Below, in pieces: positions 1-9,540 of a DNA stretch of 64,000 nt. The DNA lies in NCBI GenBank assembly GCA_944325885.1, contig CALVBT010000007.1, forward strand, positions 23,965 to 87,964, in the 5' to 3' direction. The DNA is from Candidatus Gastranaerophilales bacterium. Its GTDB lineage: Bacteria; Cyanobacteriota; Vampirovibrionia; Gastranaerophilales; Gastranaerophilaceae. Both the position numbers and the translations under genes were made by a program. The notes under the pieces are model-generated. The model was not told where the DNA came from and did no database searches. It saw only the letters and a list, made by a program, of their open reading frames with translations. Within the stretch, counting starts at the first letter, position 1. Every line of letters starts with the position of its first letter.

Positions 1-3000
1 TCGTTTATAGTTTCTTCCAAAAGCTGGCAATAAGTATCAAAACCTACACTGGTCATATGTCCGTGTTGTTTTGTTCCGAGAATATTACCTACCCCTCTTA
101 TCTCGATATCTCTCAGCGCAATCTGATATCCGCCGCCCAGTGTCGAAAACTCTTTTATAGCGTTCAAACGCTGTAATGCGTCAGGAGTAAGGCTTGCGAT
201 ACCGTTTTTGTTATTTTTTGCTCTGTAAAAGCAATAGCAATACGCCTGTCTGTCGCTTCTGCCGACTCTGCCTCTCAACTGATAAAGCTGTGCCAGCCCG
301 AATCTGTCCGCATCATAAATTATCATGGTGTTTGCATTCGGAATATCCAGCCCTGACTCGATAATCGTTGTACACAGCAAAATATCATACTTATGCTCAG
401 CATATTCGAGCATTATACCTTCTAAGGTTTTTGCGTCCATTTGACCGTGTGCAACGGCGATTCTTGCGTTAGGCACAATTTTTTGCAATTCAGCAGCAAA
501 CTCAAATATTGTTTCTACCCTGTTATAAAGGAAGAACACCTGCCCGTCACGGTCAAGCTCGTGGTTTATTGCATTTTTTACATAAGTTTCATTATACTGG
601 CCGACATAAGTTTTTACAGGCAGCCTGTTCATCGGCGCAGTGTTTATTACAGACATATTCTTTATCCCTGACAAAGACATATAAAGCGTTCTCGGGATAG
701 GAGTGGCGGACATGCTCAAAATATCGATATTTTTTCTCATCATTTTGAGTTTTTCTTTGTGTTTTACGCCGAATCTGTGTTCCTCATCTATAACAAGCAG
801 CCCCAAATCCTTAAACACAACATCGTCCTGCAGCAGTCTGTGTGTACCTATCACTACATCGACCTCGCCTTTGATAAGTTTTTTTATAATTTCTTTCTGC
901 TCTTTTGCACTCCTGAAACGGGACAAAAGCTCTACTTTTACAGGGAAAGGCTTGTATCTTTCAGAAATTGTCTGGTAATGCTGCATTGCAAGAATGGTCG
1001 TCGGGACTATAACAGCTGCCTGTTTTCCTGACATTACGGCCTTAAATATTGCTCTTATTGCTATTTCGGTTTTTCCAAAACCGACATCCGCACAAATCAG
1101 CCTGTCCATAGGCTTTTCAAGCTCCATATCAGCCTTGGTTTCTTGAATAGCCTTCATCTGGTCGGGTGTTTCCGTATATTCAAAGGCCTCTTCCATTTCG
1201 TACTGCCAGACGGTATCGGGTTCAAAGGCAATACCCTGTGCAACTTCACGTTTTGCATACAGACGCAGCAAATCTTTTGCAATATCTTCTATAGCTTTTT
1301 TTGCACGTGTTTTGGTGATATTCCAGTCATTTCCGCCCATACGGGAGAGTTTTGGAGCAGCAGAGCCTGCGCCTCTGTAGCGCACAAGCATGTTTATCTG
1401 CTCAGCAGGGATATGCAGTTTGTCGCCCTGAGCATACTCTATTGTCAAATAGTCCTTGAGCTGTCCGTCTATCTCCTGTTTGCTCAGACCTTTATACAGC
1501 CCCACGCCATGCACCTGATGCACGACATATTCGCCCTCTTTTATATCGTTGATGGACTCTATATATTCTGCGCTTTCTTTGTAATAGCTCTGTTTTCTGG
1601 CGGTAATATCCTTTGACTTTTTGTTAAACAGCTCCTTGTCCGTCAGCACAACGAGTTTTAAATCCTCGACAACAGCCCCGCCAAGAGCCAGATTGTCCAT
1701 AAGATAAACCTCGTTGTTGTTAGAAAAATCACCGGACACAGCCAGCTCAAAGTCCTCAAAAACCTCTTCTATACGGTTTTTGTAATCAGTTGCAACAACG
1801 ACCTTGTACCCCTGCTGCATTTTTTCTTCCACAAAGGTCAAAATCTCTTCCATTTTAGAAGAGAATCCGGGGATAAGGCTGCTCTCAAACTCTACAATGT
1901 AATCACTCACCGTATCCAGAAAATTGTCCAGATAAATTTTTTGAAAACCCGCTATGTCGTTTTGAAAAGCCTCAAAAGAAAGATGAGCTTTTTCCTTCAA
2001 CGGCAAAGCCAGTGCCTTCTGGATATTTTCTTCTATCTGTTTGTTATAATTTTCGTCAATCTGAGCAAACTTTGAAAAAACCTCTGACGATTCGTCAAAA
2101 ACAAGAGCCTGTTCTTTTTTTGCACCTGCAATAATGGAAGCAAGACTCTTCAAATTTTTATTCAAATACGGTTGAAAATACTCTATCCCGTCAAAATACT
2201 TTTCATTATCAATTTTTTCCAGAGTTTCGGACAGCAGTTCTCTTATGACATCTGCGTTTTCGCCTGTTTCACAAGCAACAGCAGCCTGAATAAGCTCGTC
2301 TTTAAAAGACTCTGAGTCGCTGTCATTTAAAACAAATTTGAACACGGGAAGGATGGTTGTTTCTTTTATTTTTTTGACGCTTCTTTGGGTTTTGTTGTCA
2401 AAATATCTGATATCAGTGATTGTATCACCCCAGAGTTCTATACGGGAAGCGTACTTGTCCAAAGAAAAAATATCAATAATATCACCACGGATAGAAAACT
2501 CGCCGATATCAGACACCATTGTCACACGCTTGTAGCCGAGGTCTACAAGTCTTTGGGCAATATTAGAGGTGTCAATTTCTTCATCTACTTTAAAATGCAA
2601 TGCATTATTTTTATAAAACTCTTGTGAGGGAAACTTTTCGAGCATTGCTTTGACAGGCACTATCAAAAGCGGAATATTCCCGATATTTTGAAGAATTTTT
2701 ACCTGCTGAGCGTATTTATACAGATTCTGTGCCACTCCGTCATACAAAGACACATCCTGATAAGGAAAAATTTCTGATTCCATATCAAAAAACTTTTGCA
2801 GGTCGTGTTTGTATTTTAGAGCGTTCTGTTCCGTAGATGTAACAAAAATCGTCTGTTTTTCTTTGCTCGTCAAAGCAAGCAAAACCAGCCTCAATATTGA
2901 GGTCAGCCCGCTTATTGTGAACGAATTATTCTGTTTTAAAAAAGCCTGAATTCTTTCTACATTCAGGGCTTTTTTATTTTTTATTGATTGAATAATATCT

Positions 3001-3005
3001 TCCAT
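1..3005 (-). CDS. mfd: Transcription-repair coupling factor Mfd (3' end outside window)
   Basis: Mfd is a DNA translocase that removes RNA polymerase stalled at lesions and recruits the UvrA/UvrB excision machinery. About 1001 N-terminal residues are visible, starting MEDIIQSIKNKKALN at the ATG ending at 3005. The helicase Walker A (DVGFGKTE) is near residue 643, the Walker B-like DEEHRFGV near residue 738, SMSATPIPRTL follows, and the second RecA lobe carries the QLRGRVGRSDR motif. The ORF is still open at base 1 after the GNILGTKQHGHM region. Family members are about 1150 residues, so only the C-terminal TRCF/autoinhibitory part (about 150 residues) is missing, because of the window edge. 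It is probably the last gene of an ilvD-yebC-membrane protein-mfd run. Confidence 0.96.
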   Translation of the reverse strand, partial: MEDIIQSIKNKKALNVERIQAFLKQNNSFTISGLTSILRLVLLALTSKEKQTIFVTSTEQNALKYKHDLQKFFDMESEIFPYQDVSLYDGVAQNLYKYAQQVKILQNIGNIPLLIVPVKAMLEKFPSQEFYKNNALHFKVDEEIDTSNIAQRLVDLGYKRVTMVSDIGEFSIRGDIIDIFSLDKYASRIELWGDTITDIRYFDNKTQRSVKKIKETTILPVFKFVLNDSDSESFKDELIQAAVACETGENADVIRELLSETLEKIDNEKYFDGIEYFQPYLNKNLKSLASIIAGAKKEQALVFDESSEVFSKFAQIDENYNKQIEENIQKALALPLKEKAHLSFEAFQNDIAGFQKIYLDNFLDTVSDYIVEFESSLIPGFSSKMEEILTFVEEKMQQGYKVVVATDYKNRIEEVFEDFELAVSGDFSNNNEVYLMDNLALGGAVVEDLKLVVLTDKELFNKKSKDITARKQSYYKESAEYIESINDIKEGEYVVHQVHGVGLYKGLSKQEIDGQLKDYLTIEYAQGDKLHIPAEQINMLVRYRGAGSAAPKLSRMGGNDWNITKTRAKKAIEDIAKDLLRLYAKREVAQGIAFEPDTVWQYEMEEAFEYTETPDQMKAIQETKADMELEKPMDRLICADVGFGKTEIAIRAIFKAVMSGKQAAVIVPTTILAMQHYQTISERYKPFPVKVELLSRFRSAKEQKEIIKKLIKGEVDVVIGTHRLLQDDVVFKDLGLLVIDEEHRFGVKHKEKLKMMRKNIDILSMSATPIPRTLYMSLSGIKNMSVINTAPMNRLPVKTYVGQYNETYVKNAINHELDRDGQVFFLYNRVETIFEFAAELQKIVPNARIAVAHGQMDAKTLEGIMLEYAEHKYDILLCTTIIESGLDIPNANTMIIYDADRFGLAQLYQLRGRVGRSDRQAYCYCFYRAKNNKNGIASLTPDALQRLNAIKEFSTLGGGYQIALRDIEIRGVGNILGTKQHGHMTSVGFDTYCQLLEETIN

Positions 3006-3047
3006 AGTTTGATAATATCACATTAGAAAGATTTTTATATAGACTGA

Positions 3048-3356
3048 TTATTGTTCATTAAGCAGATATTTTGCCAGCTTGACAAAAGGTTTTGCCATAT
3101 TGCAGCTCTGCCTGTATTTATTAGATACATAATGACAACCCTCGTCTTTTGTAAAAAAAATTGCCTGAAAAAAGCCGCACGCAAGTATAGCAAAAATCAT
3201 AGCAACTGTGTATATTACAAAAACCAAATTTTTTTTAAAAGTTGATTGCTGCGCTGCATTTTCTGCTGCCATAGTATATTTTGTTGTTAAATATACAATA
3301 AGTATCGCCAATCCGCCGAAAACTATTGCGGCTATCAAACAAACCAGTGCAACCAT
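3048..3356 (-). CDS. Small two-helix membrane protein
   Basis: Unrecognised 102-residue protein. Two hydrophobic segments are clear, at about residues 2-25 and 43-70, separated by a polar linker rich in Ala, Gln and Lys. The C-terminal third is polar with two cysteines (near residues 74 and 85). Its ATG overlaps the yebC stop by one base (TAATG), a translational-coupling arrangement that supports it being real, and mfd starts 42 nt downstream. No catalytic motif is visible, so the function is unknown. Confidence 0.7.
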   Translation of the reverse strand: MVALVCLIAAIVFGGLAILIVYLTTKYTMAAENAAQQSTFKKNLVFVIYTVAMIFAILACGFFQAIFFTKDEGCHYVSNKYRQSCNMAKPFVKLAKYLLNEQ

Positions 3357-4108
3357 TACAATTGAACCTTTTCCATTACTTCATCCGGAATATCAAAGTT
3401 TGAATAAACATTTTGAACATCGTCGTGTTCTTCGAGTTTGTCCATCAAAAGAAGAATCATCTTTGCTGTTTTTTCATCAGTGATTTCCAGCGTATTTTGA
3501 GGGAGTTTTGTAAGTTCTGCACTTGTGTGTTTAAACCCTTCTTTTTCCAGAGTTTCTACAACACTCTGGAAACTGTCCGGAGCAGTAATGATTTTGTACT
3601 CATCATCTTCTTCCACAAAATCATCCGCACCGGCATTGATAGAAGCTTCAAAGAGTTTTTCATAATCATTGTCATCTTTTGCAAAAGTAACAACACCGGC
3701 ATCTTTGAACATCCAGCCTACACAGCCTGTTTCGCCGAGATTTCCGTTGAATTTTGTAAAATAGCTTCTGATATCGCCTGCGGTACGGTTTCTGTTATCG
3801 GTCATTGTTTCTACAATAACGGCAACACCGCCTGCGCCGTAGCCTTCGTAGGTGAGTTCTTCATAGTTTTCGGAAGCACCTGCGCCGCAGCCTTTTTCAA
3901 TAGCACGTTTGATATTGTCGTTTGGCAAACCGCCGGCTTTTGCTTTTTCAATAGCTGTTCTGAGGCGGAAATTTGCAGCAGGGTCGCCGCCGCCCATTTT
4001 TGCAGCTACAATGATTTCTCTGGAATATTTTTGGAAAGCAACGCCTCTTTGTGCGTCCACTTTTGCTTTTTTGTGTTTAATGGTTGACCATTTTGAGTGT
4101 CCTGACAT
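3356..4108 (-). CDS. yebC: YebC/PmpR family translation or transcription factor
   Basis: A 250-residue protein of full family length beginning [14 protein letters not shown], the hallmark YebC N-terminus. It continues with the conserved [21 protein letters not shown] block, the [14 protein letters not shown] motif and an acidic central domain. YebC-family proteins are three-domain cytosolic proteins. Some were described as DNA-binding regulators (PmpR), and more recent work assigns members to relief of ribosome stalling at proline-rich stretches; the sequence alone does not decide between these roles. The start is 23 nt after the ilvD stop, and the stop overlaps the next gene by one base, so it sits inside a minus-strand operon. 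Confidence 0.95.
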   Translation of the reverse strand: MSGHSKWSTIKHKKAKVDAQRGVAFQKYSREIIVAAKMGGGDPAANFRLRTAIEKAKAGGLPNDNIKRAIEKGCGAGASENYEELTYEGYGAGGVAVIVETMTDNRNRTAGDIRSYFTKFNGNLGETGCVGWMFKDAGVVTFAKDDNDYEKLFEASINAGADDFVEEDDEYKIITAPDSFQSVVETLEKEGFKHTSAELTKLPQNTLEITDEKTAKMILLLMDKLEEHDDVQNVYSNFDIPDEVMEKVQL

Positions 4109-4131
4109 ATTTATTTTCCTTATTTAAATTA

Positions 4132-5790
4132 TTATAATGTTATTGCTCCGACAGAAGCACTTTGCACTGTTTTGGAGTATTTTGCAAGAAATCCTTTTAC
4201 TTCTTTGGGCGGTAATGGTTTAAAGTCTTTTCTTCTGCGTTCAAGCTCTTCATCACTCACAAGAAGTTCCAGTTTTCTGGCCGGTATATCTATTTTAATT
4301 TTATCACCATTTTTTATCAAGCCTATAATTCCGCCCATGGCAGCTTCAGGACAAATATGCCCTATGCATAGTCCTCTTGTACCGCCGGAAAAACGCCCGT
4401 CAGTAATCAGTGCAACCTTTGCACCAAGCCCCTTGCCCACAATCATGGAAGTAGGTGCCAGCATCTCACGCATGCCGGGGCCGCCTTTAGGCCCTTCGTA
4501 GCAGATTACAACTACATCGCCTTCTTTTATCAGGTCTTTGTCTATGGCATCCATGGTTTCTTCTTCGGAATTAAACACCTTTGCGCTGCCTTCAAAAGTG
4601 AGAGCAGAAGGGTCAACGCCGGAAATTTTTATCACGGCTCCGTCTTTGGCAAGGTTTCCTTTTAAAATTCCAAGACCCGGATTTGATGTAATAGGATTGT
4701 CCAGAGTGTGAACAATAGAGTTGTCCACCCATGCTGACGCTGCAATTTCAGAAATTTTGAACCCTGACACACCTTTTGTGTCCTTGAGTTCCGGAGTATT
4801 TCCCCACAGTGTCTTTAATACACCGGGGATTCCGCCTGCATAGTGCAAATCTGTCATTGTCGGCAGAGCAGAAGGGTCGAGTTTTATTATCTGAGGGATT
4901 TTATAACTCAACTCATCAAAATCTTTTAAAGTAATGTCTATATTGCCGGAGTTTGCAATAGCGAGCAAATGCAAGATAGAATTTGTAGACCCGCCGAGAG
5001 CCAAGTCCGTAACGATTGCGTTTCTCATTGAGTCACGTGTAATGATGTCCGAAGGTTTTATGCCTTTTTCCACAAGCTCAACTATTTTCATGCCTGATTC
5101 AAAAGCAATTTGTTTTTTCTTTGAAGAAACAGCCGAGGCAGTAGCGCAGAAAGGAAGACTCATCCCCATAACTTCTGTAAGACAGGCCATGGTGTTTGCT
5201 GTATAAAGCCCCTGACAGGAACCTGCGGAAGGACAGCATTCTTCTTCCATTTCACACAGACGCTCCTGCGTAATTTTGCCTGCGGAGAGCTTTCCGACAG
5301 CCTCGAAAGAGCCTCTTATCATAGTCAAAACTTCATTTTTAGAACAACCGTCCAGCATCGGGCCTGCAGTAACAACGATGCAGGGAATATCCATTCTCAA
5401 TGCGGCAATCAGCATTCCGGGGGTGATTTTGTCACAGTTTGTTAAAAGCACCAGCCCGTCCAGCTGATGAGCCTCTGCAACAGTTTCTATACAATCTGCA
5501 ATCAGGTCACGTGAAGGCAGAGAATATTTCATTCCGCAATGTCCCATGGCTATCCCGTCACAAACAGCCGGAGTGCCAAAGATAAAAGCCTGTCCGCCGC
5601 CTGAGTGAATACCTTTTTCTATCTGTCTTTCCAAATCTCTCATGCCGGCATGTCCGGGAACCAAATCAGAAAACGAACTCGCAATACCGATAAAAGGTCT
5701 TTTCATCCCTTCTTTAGAAACACCCGTAGCATAAAGCAATGAACGGTGTGCTGCTTTGTGTATGCCTTTTTTTACATTGTCGCTTCTCAT
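4132..5790 (-). CDS. ilvD: Dihydroxy-acid dehydratase
   Basis: Dehydrates 2,3-dihydroxyisovalerate and its homologue to the 2-keto acids, the third common step of valine and isoleucine synthesis. It is a 552-residue protein of normal length. Iron-sulfur cysteines are visible in [12 protein letters not shown] (near residue 120) and [15 protein letters not shown] (near residue 195), with [10 protein letters not shown] and the C-terminal [10 protein letters not shown] signature further on. It is the first gene of the minus-strand group running into yebC and mfd. No other branched-chain amino acid gene is nearby, so the pathway is dispersed. A minus-strand TATAAT (5834-5839) lies about 45 nt upstream of its ATG. 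Confidence 0.97.
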   Translation of the reverse strand: MRSDNVKKGIHKAAHRSLLYATGVSKEGMKRPFIGIASSFSDLVPGHAGMRDLERQIEKGIHSGGGQAFIFGTPAVCDGIAMGHCGMKYSLPSRDLIADCIETVAEAHQLDGLVLLTNCDKITPGMLIAALRMDIPCIVVTAGPMLDGCSKNEVLTMIRGSFEAVGKLSAGKITQERLCEMEEECCPSAGSCQGLYTANTMACLTEVMGMSLPFCATASAVSSKKKQIAFESGMKIVELVEKGIKPSDIITRDSMRNAIVTDLALGGSTNSILHLLAIANSGNIDITLKDFDELSYKIPQIIKLDPSALPTMTDLHYAGGIPGVLKTLWGNTPELKDTKGVSGFKISEIAASAWVDNSIVHTLDNPITSNPGLGILKGNLAKDGAVIKISGVDPSALTFEGSAKVFNSEEETMDAIDKDLIKEGDVVVICYEGPKGGPGMREMLAPTSMIVGKGLGAKVALITDGRFSGGTRGLCIGHICPEAAMGGIIGLIKNGDKIKIDIPARKLELLVSDEELERRRKDFKPLPPKEVKGFLAKYSKTVQSASVGAITL

Positions 5791-5833
5791 AGTTTTGTTA
5801 CCCCGTTTACTTAGCTTTTATATAGTAATTAAA

Positions 5834-5868
5834 ATTATACTACAATATTTAACGAAATATGATATAAT
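5834..5868. promoter_or_regulatory. Divergent -10 elements between ilvD and a membrane-protein gene
   Basis: TATAAT occurs on the minus strand at 5834-5839, facing ilvD, and on the plus strand at 5863-5868, facing the gene at 5903. Neither has a convincing -35 box at 16-18 nt. The calls rest on the -10 match and on their position in a short divergent spacer. Confidence 0.4.
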
Positions 5869-5902
5869 CTCTATGAAATCGACATTTTGGAAATAATTAT
5901 TT

Positions 5903-6775
5903 ATGAGTTTATATATAAAAAAAGCGTTTAAAATCACACAGGAAAATCTAATAGTAGCACAGCCGTTAATCATATTTTTGATAATAATCAGCCTGACAAC
6001 AGCCGCACTGGCTACCCAGACAAACAAGGCCGCATATATTGTGTTTCTTGTAGCGAATGTGCTTCTTGCCACAGCGTTTTTTGCCGGCTGGTTTTATATG
6101 ATAAAAAAGACAATCGACCACAACAAAAAAGCGGAAAACGGCGGCTACAGCAGTGACAAAGACAGAGCAGAGGCTTCCTTTGCACTCGGAAAATACTTCT
6201 TTCCCGGAGTGGGAGAATACTTTTTGCCCGTCACTTTTACAATGATTTTTTATGTAATTGTTTACCTGCTTTTGCTTTTTATTTCAATAAAAGCAGGCCA
6301 GCATTTTTTGCCAAAACCTGACCTTGACTGGAACCAATTTATGGCTGCGGCAAACTCCACCCCCGAACAAATGCAAAAATACGTATATTCTCTAAGCTAT
6401 GCCCAGCTAAAAGCAATAAATCTCTGGATGCTTTTTGTGGGCGGAGTTGTCAGTATTTTTACTTTTTTGACAATGTTTTTGTTTCCGGCTCTCATCGACA
6501 ATTGCGAAAACAGAAACCCTGACAAAAACAAAAAAGACAATTTTCTTTTTATCCCGTTCAACTCTTTTAACAAAAACCTTGTTTTTATTTTCAAAAACTT
6601 TTTCGGAGTTTTGGGGCTGCTGGTATTTTTGTTTGCGCTGAACATTGTACTGTCTTTATTCAGCCTGCTTTTTAGTATAAATATTATACTGTCCGTAGTA
6701 GGGCTTTTGATATCTTTTTATTTTATGACATACGGGTTTGTGTTGATATTTTTGTATTATGACGAAAAGAAATAA
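5903..6775 (+). CDS. Multi-pass membrane protein of unknown function
   Basis: A 290-residue hydrophobic protein. Predicted membrane segments lie at about residues 18-40, 45-68, 108-130, 170-195, 220-250 and 255-285, with a soluble loop at about residues 72-105 and another at about 130-165. I recognise no catalytic motif. The last 17 nt overlap the start of miaA in another frame, so the two are probably co-translated. The layout, with hydrophobic pairs separated by polar loops, resembles the many uncharacterised integral membrane proteins that accompany housekeeping genes. Confidence 0.75.
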   Translation: MSLYIKKAFKITQENLIVAQPLIIFLIIISLTTAALATQTNKAAYIVFLVANVLLATAFFAGWFYMIKKTIDHNKKAENGGYSSDKDRAEASFALGKYFFPGVGEYFLPVTFTMIFYVIVYLLLLFISIKAGQHFLPKPDLDWNQFMAAANSTPEQMQKYVYSLSYAQLKAINLWMLFVGGVVSIFTFLTMFLFPALIDNCENRNPDKNKKDNFLFIPFNSFNKNLVFIFKNFFGVLGLLVFLFALNIVLSLFSLLFSINIILSVVGLLISFYFMTYGFVLIFLYYDEKK

Positions 6776-7697
6776 AGTAATAGCAATAGCAGGGCCGACA
6801 GCGTCCGGAAAAACCTCTCTGGCTGTAGAAATCGCAAAAGCTCTAAAAACAGAGATTATCTCTGCAGACTCCAGACAAATCTACAAAGAATTTGATATTG
6901 CAACGGCCAAACCCTCAAAACAAGAAATGCAGGGAATAAAACACCACCTGATAGATGTTGTTTCGCCGGAGGAAGAATTCACCGTAGCTGATTTTGCAGA
7001 CAAAGCCGCAGAGGTAATGCGGAATCTTTTTGAACAAGGAAAAATTCCCGTGGTCGCAGGCGGCACAGGATTGTATTTCAGAATCCTGCTTGAAAATTAC
7101 GATATGCCAAAAGTAGCACCCGACAAAGAACTGAGAGAAAAACTCCACAACATTGAAAAAGAACAGGGAGTGCAGGCTCTTTATGACCTGCTAAAACAGC
7201 AAGACCCCGTGCTGGCTGAGAATATGCACCCCAACAACACGGTCAAAATCATCCGTGCGCTTGAGGTTTGCAAGACACTGGGCATTCCTATGTCACAGGC
7301 TCAAAAGAAAAAAGACCCGCTATATGACGTCATCTGGATAGGACTGGGACATCTCAACGGCGAAGACAGACAGTTTTTATATAACAGAACTGACAAACGT
7401 GTCGACCTTATGCTGGAACAGGGGCTGGAGCAGGAAGCAAAAAAACTCTATGAAAAATACGGAAAAATAAACAGCCTTTTAAAAACAATCGGCTATCAGG
7501 AGTTTATTGATTATTTTGAAGAAAAAATTTCTTACGAACAGTGTATTGAAAAAATAAAACAAAACACCAGACGCTACGCAAAAAGACAGCTTACGTGGTT
7601 CAGACGCAACGAGGATATAAAATGGTTCGATATCCGGAAGGAAACCACAGAAGATTTAACGCAAAAGTGTCTTTATCATATAAAAAATTTATTATAA
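6759..7697 (+). CDS. miaA: tRNA dimethylallyltransferase
   Basis: Transfers the dimethylallyl group to the N6 of A37 in tRNAs reading UNN codons. It has 312 residues, the normal length. The P-loop AIAGPTASGKTSLA is at residues 9-22, followed by the DSRQIYKEFDIATAKP substrate-binding motif, GGTGLYF near residue 102 and a C-terminal tRNA-binding region ending RRYAKRQLTWFRR. The ATG lies inside the upstream membrane-protein gene (17-nt overlap), and the conserved P-loop directly after it supports this start. Confidence 0.97.
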   Translation: MTKRNKVIAIAGPTASGKTSLAVEIAKALKTEIISADSRQIYKEFDIATAKPSKQEMQGIKHHLIDVVSPEEEFTVADFADKAAEVMRNLFEQGKIPVVAGGTGLYFRILLENYDMPKVAPDKELREKLHNIEKEQGVQALYDLLKQQDPVLAENMHPNNTVKIIRALEVCKTLGIPMSQAQKKKDPLYDVIWIGLGHLNGEDRQFLYNRTDKRVDLMLEQGLEQEAKKLYEKYGKINSLLKTIGYQEFIDYFEEKISYEQCIEKIKQNTRRYAKRQLTWFRRNEDIKWFDIRKETTEDLTQKCLYHIKNLL

Positions 7698-7785
7698 AAT
7701 ATTTCTATGTATTCCGGTCACGGGGTCACTAAAAAATGGTCAAAAGTAAAAAGTAAAAAAGTAAAAGGGCTAAGGGGGTTAAAAG

Positions 7786-9540
7786 GTGAACAAAGAAACA
7801 CTTATAGAATTTGTAAAAAAACACAGAGAAACCATTGCACTAATTGCACTGCTTTGTATTTGTTATTTTTTATTTTTCTGTTCAATGGGGAATTATCCTC
7901 TCTTTGATGCTGACGAGGCACGTTATGGAACAATTTCCCGCAACATGTTTTTGTCCAAAGAATATTTGACAATGCTGTTGAACGGAGAATTTTTCTTTGA
8001 CAAACCGCCTTTATTCTTCTGGACAGAAGCTTTATTCTGCATGCTTTTTGGCAAAGCAACGGAAATCACACTCAGAATCCCTGTTGCCCTTAGTGCTACT
8101 TTTGGCGTTTTTATGACATATTTTCTCGGCAAAAGAATCGCATCAAAAAGATACGGAATGATTTGTGCTTTGATTCTTGCTACAGGGTGTGAATACATTA
8201 TCCTCGGCAGAACAGCCATAATCGATATGCTTTATGCAGTAGTTATTGCAACAGCTGTTTTTTGCGGATTGTACACACTTTTTTGCAGTGAAAATTACAA
8301 AAAATATTTCTGGTGGCTGTCATATATTTTTGCAGGGTTTGCTGTCCTGACAAAAGGCCCCGTCAGTGTGCTTATTCCGGCTTTAACAATACTGATTTCT
8401 TATGCTGTTGCAAAAAGAGAAAAAGCATTAAAAGAAATTTTTACCCCGCTTTATTTTATTCCGGGGCTTGTATTTTTCCTTGTGCTGTCTTTGCCTTGGC
8501 ACATTATTATGTACCAGCAGTACGGCGACTTTTTCCTGAGAACTTATTTCAAAGCCCGTCACGCTGAATACTTTCTCAGCACGATTCAAGACAGAAGCAG
8601 ACAGCCGTTTTATTACTTTATACCCGTGTTCTTTGCTGCATTTTTGCCGTGGATATTCTCCTCTGCGGCACAGGTTGTTATGTATTTCAAAAAATCAGTA
8701 AAAAACACACGCTCTTATATAGAAAAATTCAATGACCTGCAGCCGATTTCACAATTTATGGTAGTGAATTTTATATTTTTTGCAGTGGCTTTTGTTTGTC
8801 TGTCCTGCATGTGTATAAAACGCCCCGCATACATTCTGCCTGTGATGTTCCCCGCAGCTATGATGCTTGGCAAATTCTGGTTTGATTATACCTTCAAAGA
8901 CGAAAACGAACGTGCCGTTAATATTTCGACTCTGGTAATGAATTTCGGTTTAATAATTTCTGCTGCAGCACTGCTTGTTGCACCAATGTACATAAAGTCA
9001 TTACAGGTACCGGAATTTTTTGCAATACAAATTTTCGGACTTGTGGTCATATTTGCATTCATAATATTGAACGGATTTGCTATTTTTAAAGACAAAAAAC
9101 TCGTGCATTTTCTTTCAATACCGTTATTTATGATTGTTTTGTCCATATTTTTTGCAAAGGCAGCTGCGCCTTTTATAACAAATCTCGAGCAAAGAGAACT
9201 GATGAAATTTGCTAAAATTGCAAAAGAACATAACAAAAATATCTCTGTCTGGGGAATGCCTGCAAAATATTCTCTTGTATTTTACGGGGGCAAAGATATT
9301 AATTACACAGGCACTATTGCCCCGTATTCTTATGACATTCCGTCCGGTGATTATGTAATCATCCGTAATATTAAAGATAACAGCTTTGATAAAGATTATA
9401 ATTATGAAATAATAGAAAAAGGCAAAGATTATATTCTGGTCAAAAATGTTGTCTGCAAAAATATAAAGCCTGATAAAAAAACTTTAAAAAATTTAAAAAG
9501 GCTGCAGTTTGCGAAAAAAAGGAGACACCCTCGTGTTTGA
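7786..9540 (+). CDS. ArnT/PMT-like GT-C glycosyltransferase
   Basis: A 584-residue integral membrane glycosyltransferase of the PMT/ArnT (GT39/GT83) type. After the first membrane helix comes GNYPLFDADEARYG, with the acidic DADEAR catalytic motif in the first periplasmic loop, then DKPPLFFW. About 11-12 hydrophobic segments follow, ending in a soluble C-terminal domain. Such enzymes move a sugar from a polyprenyl-phosphate carrier to lipid A or to protein; the acceptor cannot be read from sequence. The start is GTG at 7786, preceded by AAGGGGG at about 7771. A later ATG would remove the first helix, so GTG is preferred. Confidence 0.88.
   Translation: MNKETLIEFVKKHRETIALIALLCICYFLFFCSMGNYPLFDADEARYGTISRNMFLSKEYLTMLLNGEFFFDKPPLFFWTEALFCMLFGKATEITLRIPVALSATFGVFMTYFLGKRIASKRYGMICALILATGCEYIILGRTAIIDMLYAVVIATAVFCGLYTLFCSENYKKYFWWLSYIFAGFAVLTKGPVSVLIPALTILISYAVAKREKALKEIFTPLYFIPGLVFFLVLSLPWHIIMYQQYGDFFLRTYFKARHAEYFLSTIQDRSRQPFYYFIPVFFAAFLPWIFSSAAQVVMYFKKSVKNTRSYIEKFNDLQPISQFMVVNFIFFAVAFVCLSCMCIKRPAYILPVMFPAAMMLGKFWFDYTFKDENERAVNISTLVMNFGLIISAAALLVAPMYIKSLQVPEFFAIQIFGLVVIFAFIILNGFAIFKDKKLVHFLSIPLFMIVLSIFFAKAAAPFITNLEQRELMKFAKIAKEHNKNISVWGMPAKYSLVFYGGKDINYTGTIAPYSYDIPSGDYVIIRNIKDNSFDKDYNYEIIEKGKDYILVKNVVCKNIKPDKKTLKNLKRLQFAKKRRHPRV

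Noticed and set aside
441..2627. Several plus-strand frames of 60-160 codons opposite mfd
   Set aside because: They lie entirely antisense to a full-length, motif-containing Mfd, have no ribosome sites and encode Phe/Ser/Leu-rich shadow sequence.
3413..4087. A 224-codon plus-strand frame opposite yebC
   Set aside because: Mirror of the YebC coding sequence, Phe/Cys-rich, no ribosome site. YebC itself is unambiguous.
7707..7907. A 66-codon frame in front of the glycosyltransferase
   Set aside because: Overlaps the true GTG-started gene in another frame; Lys-rich then truncated, no motif.
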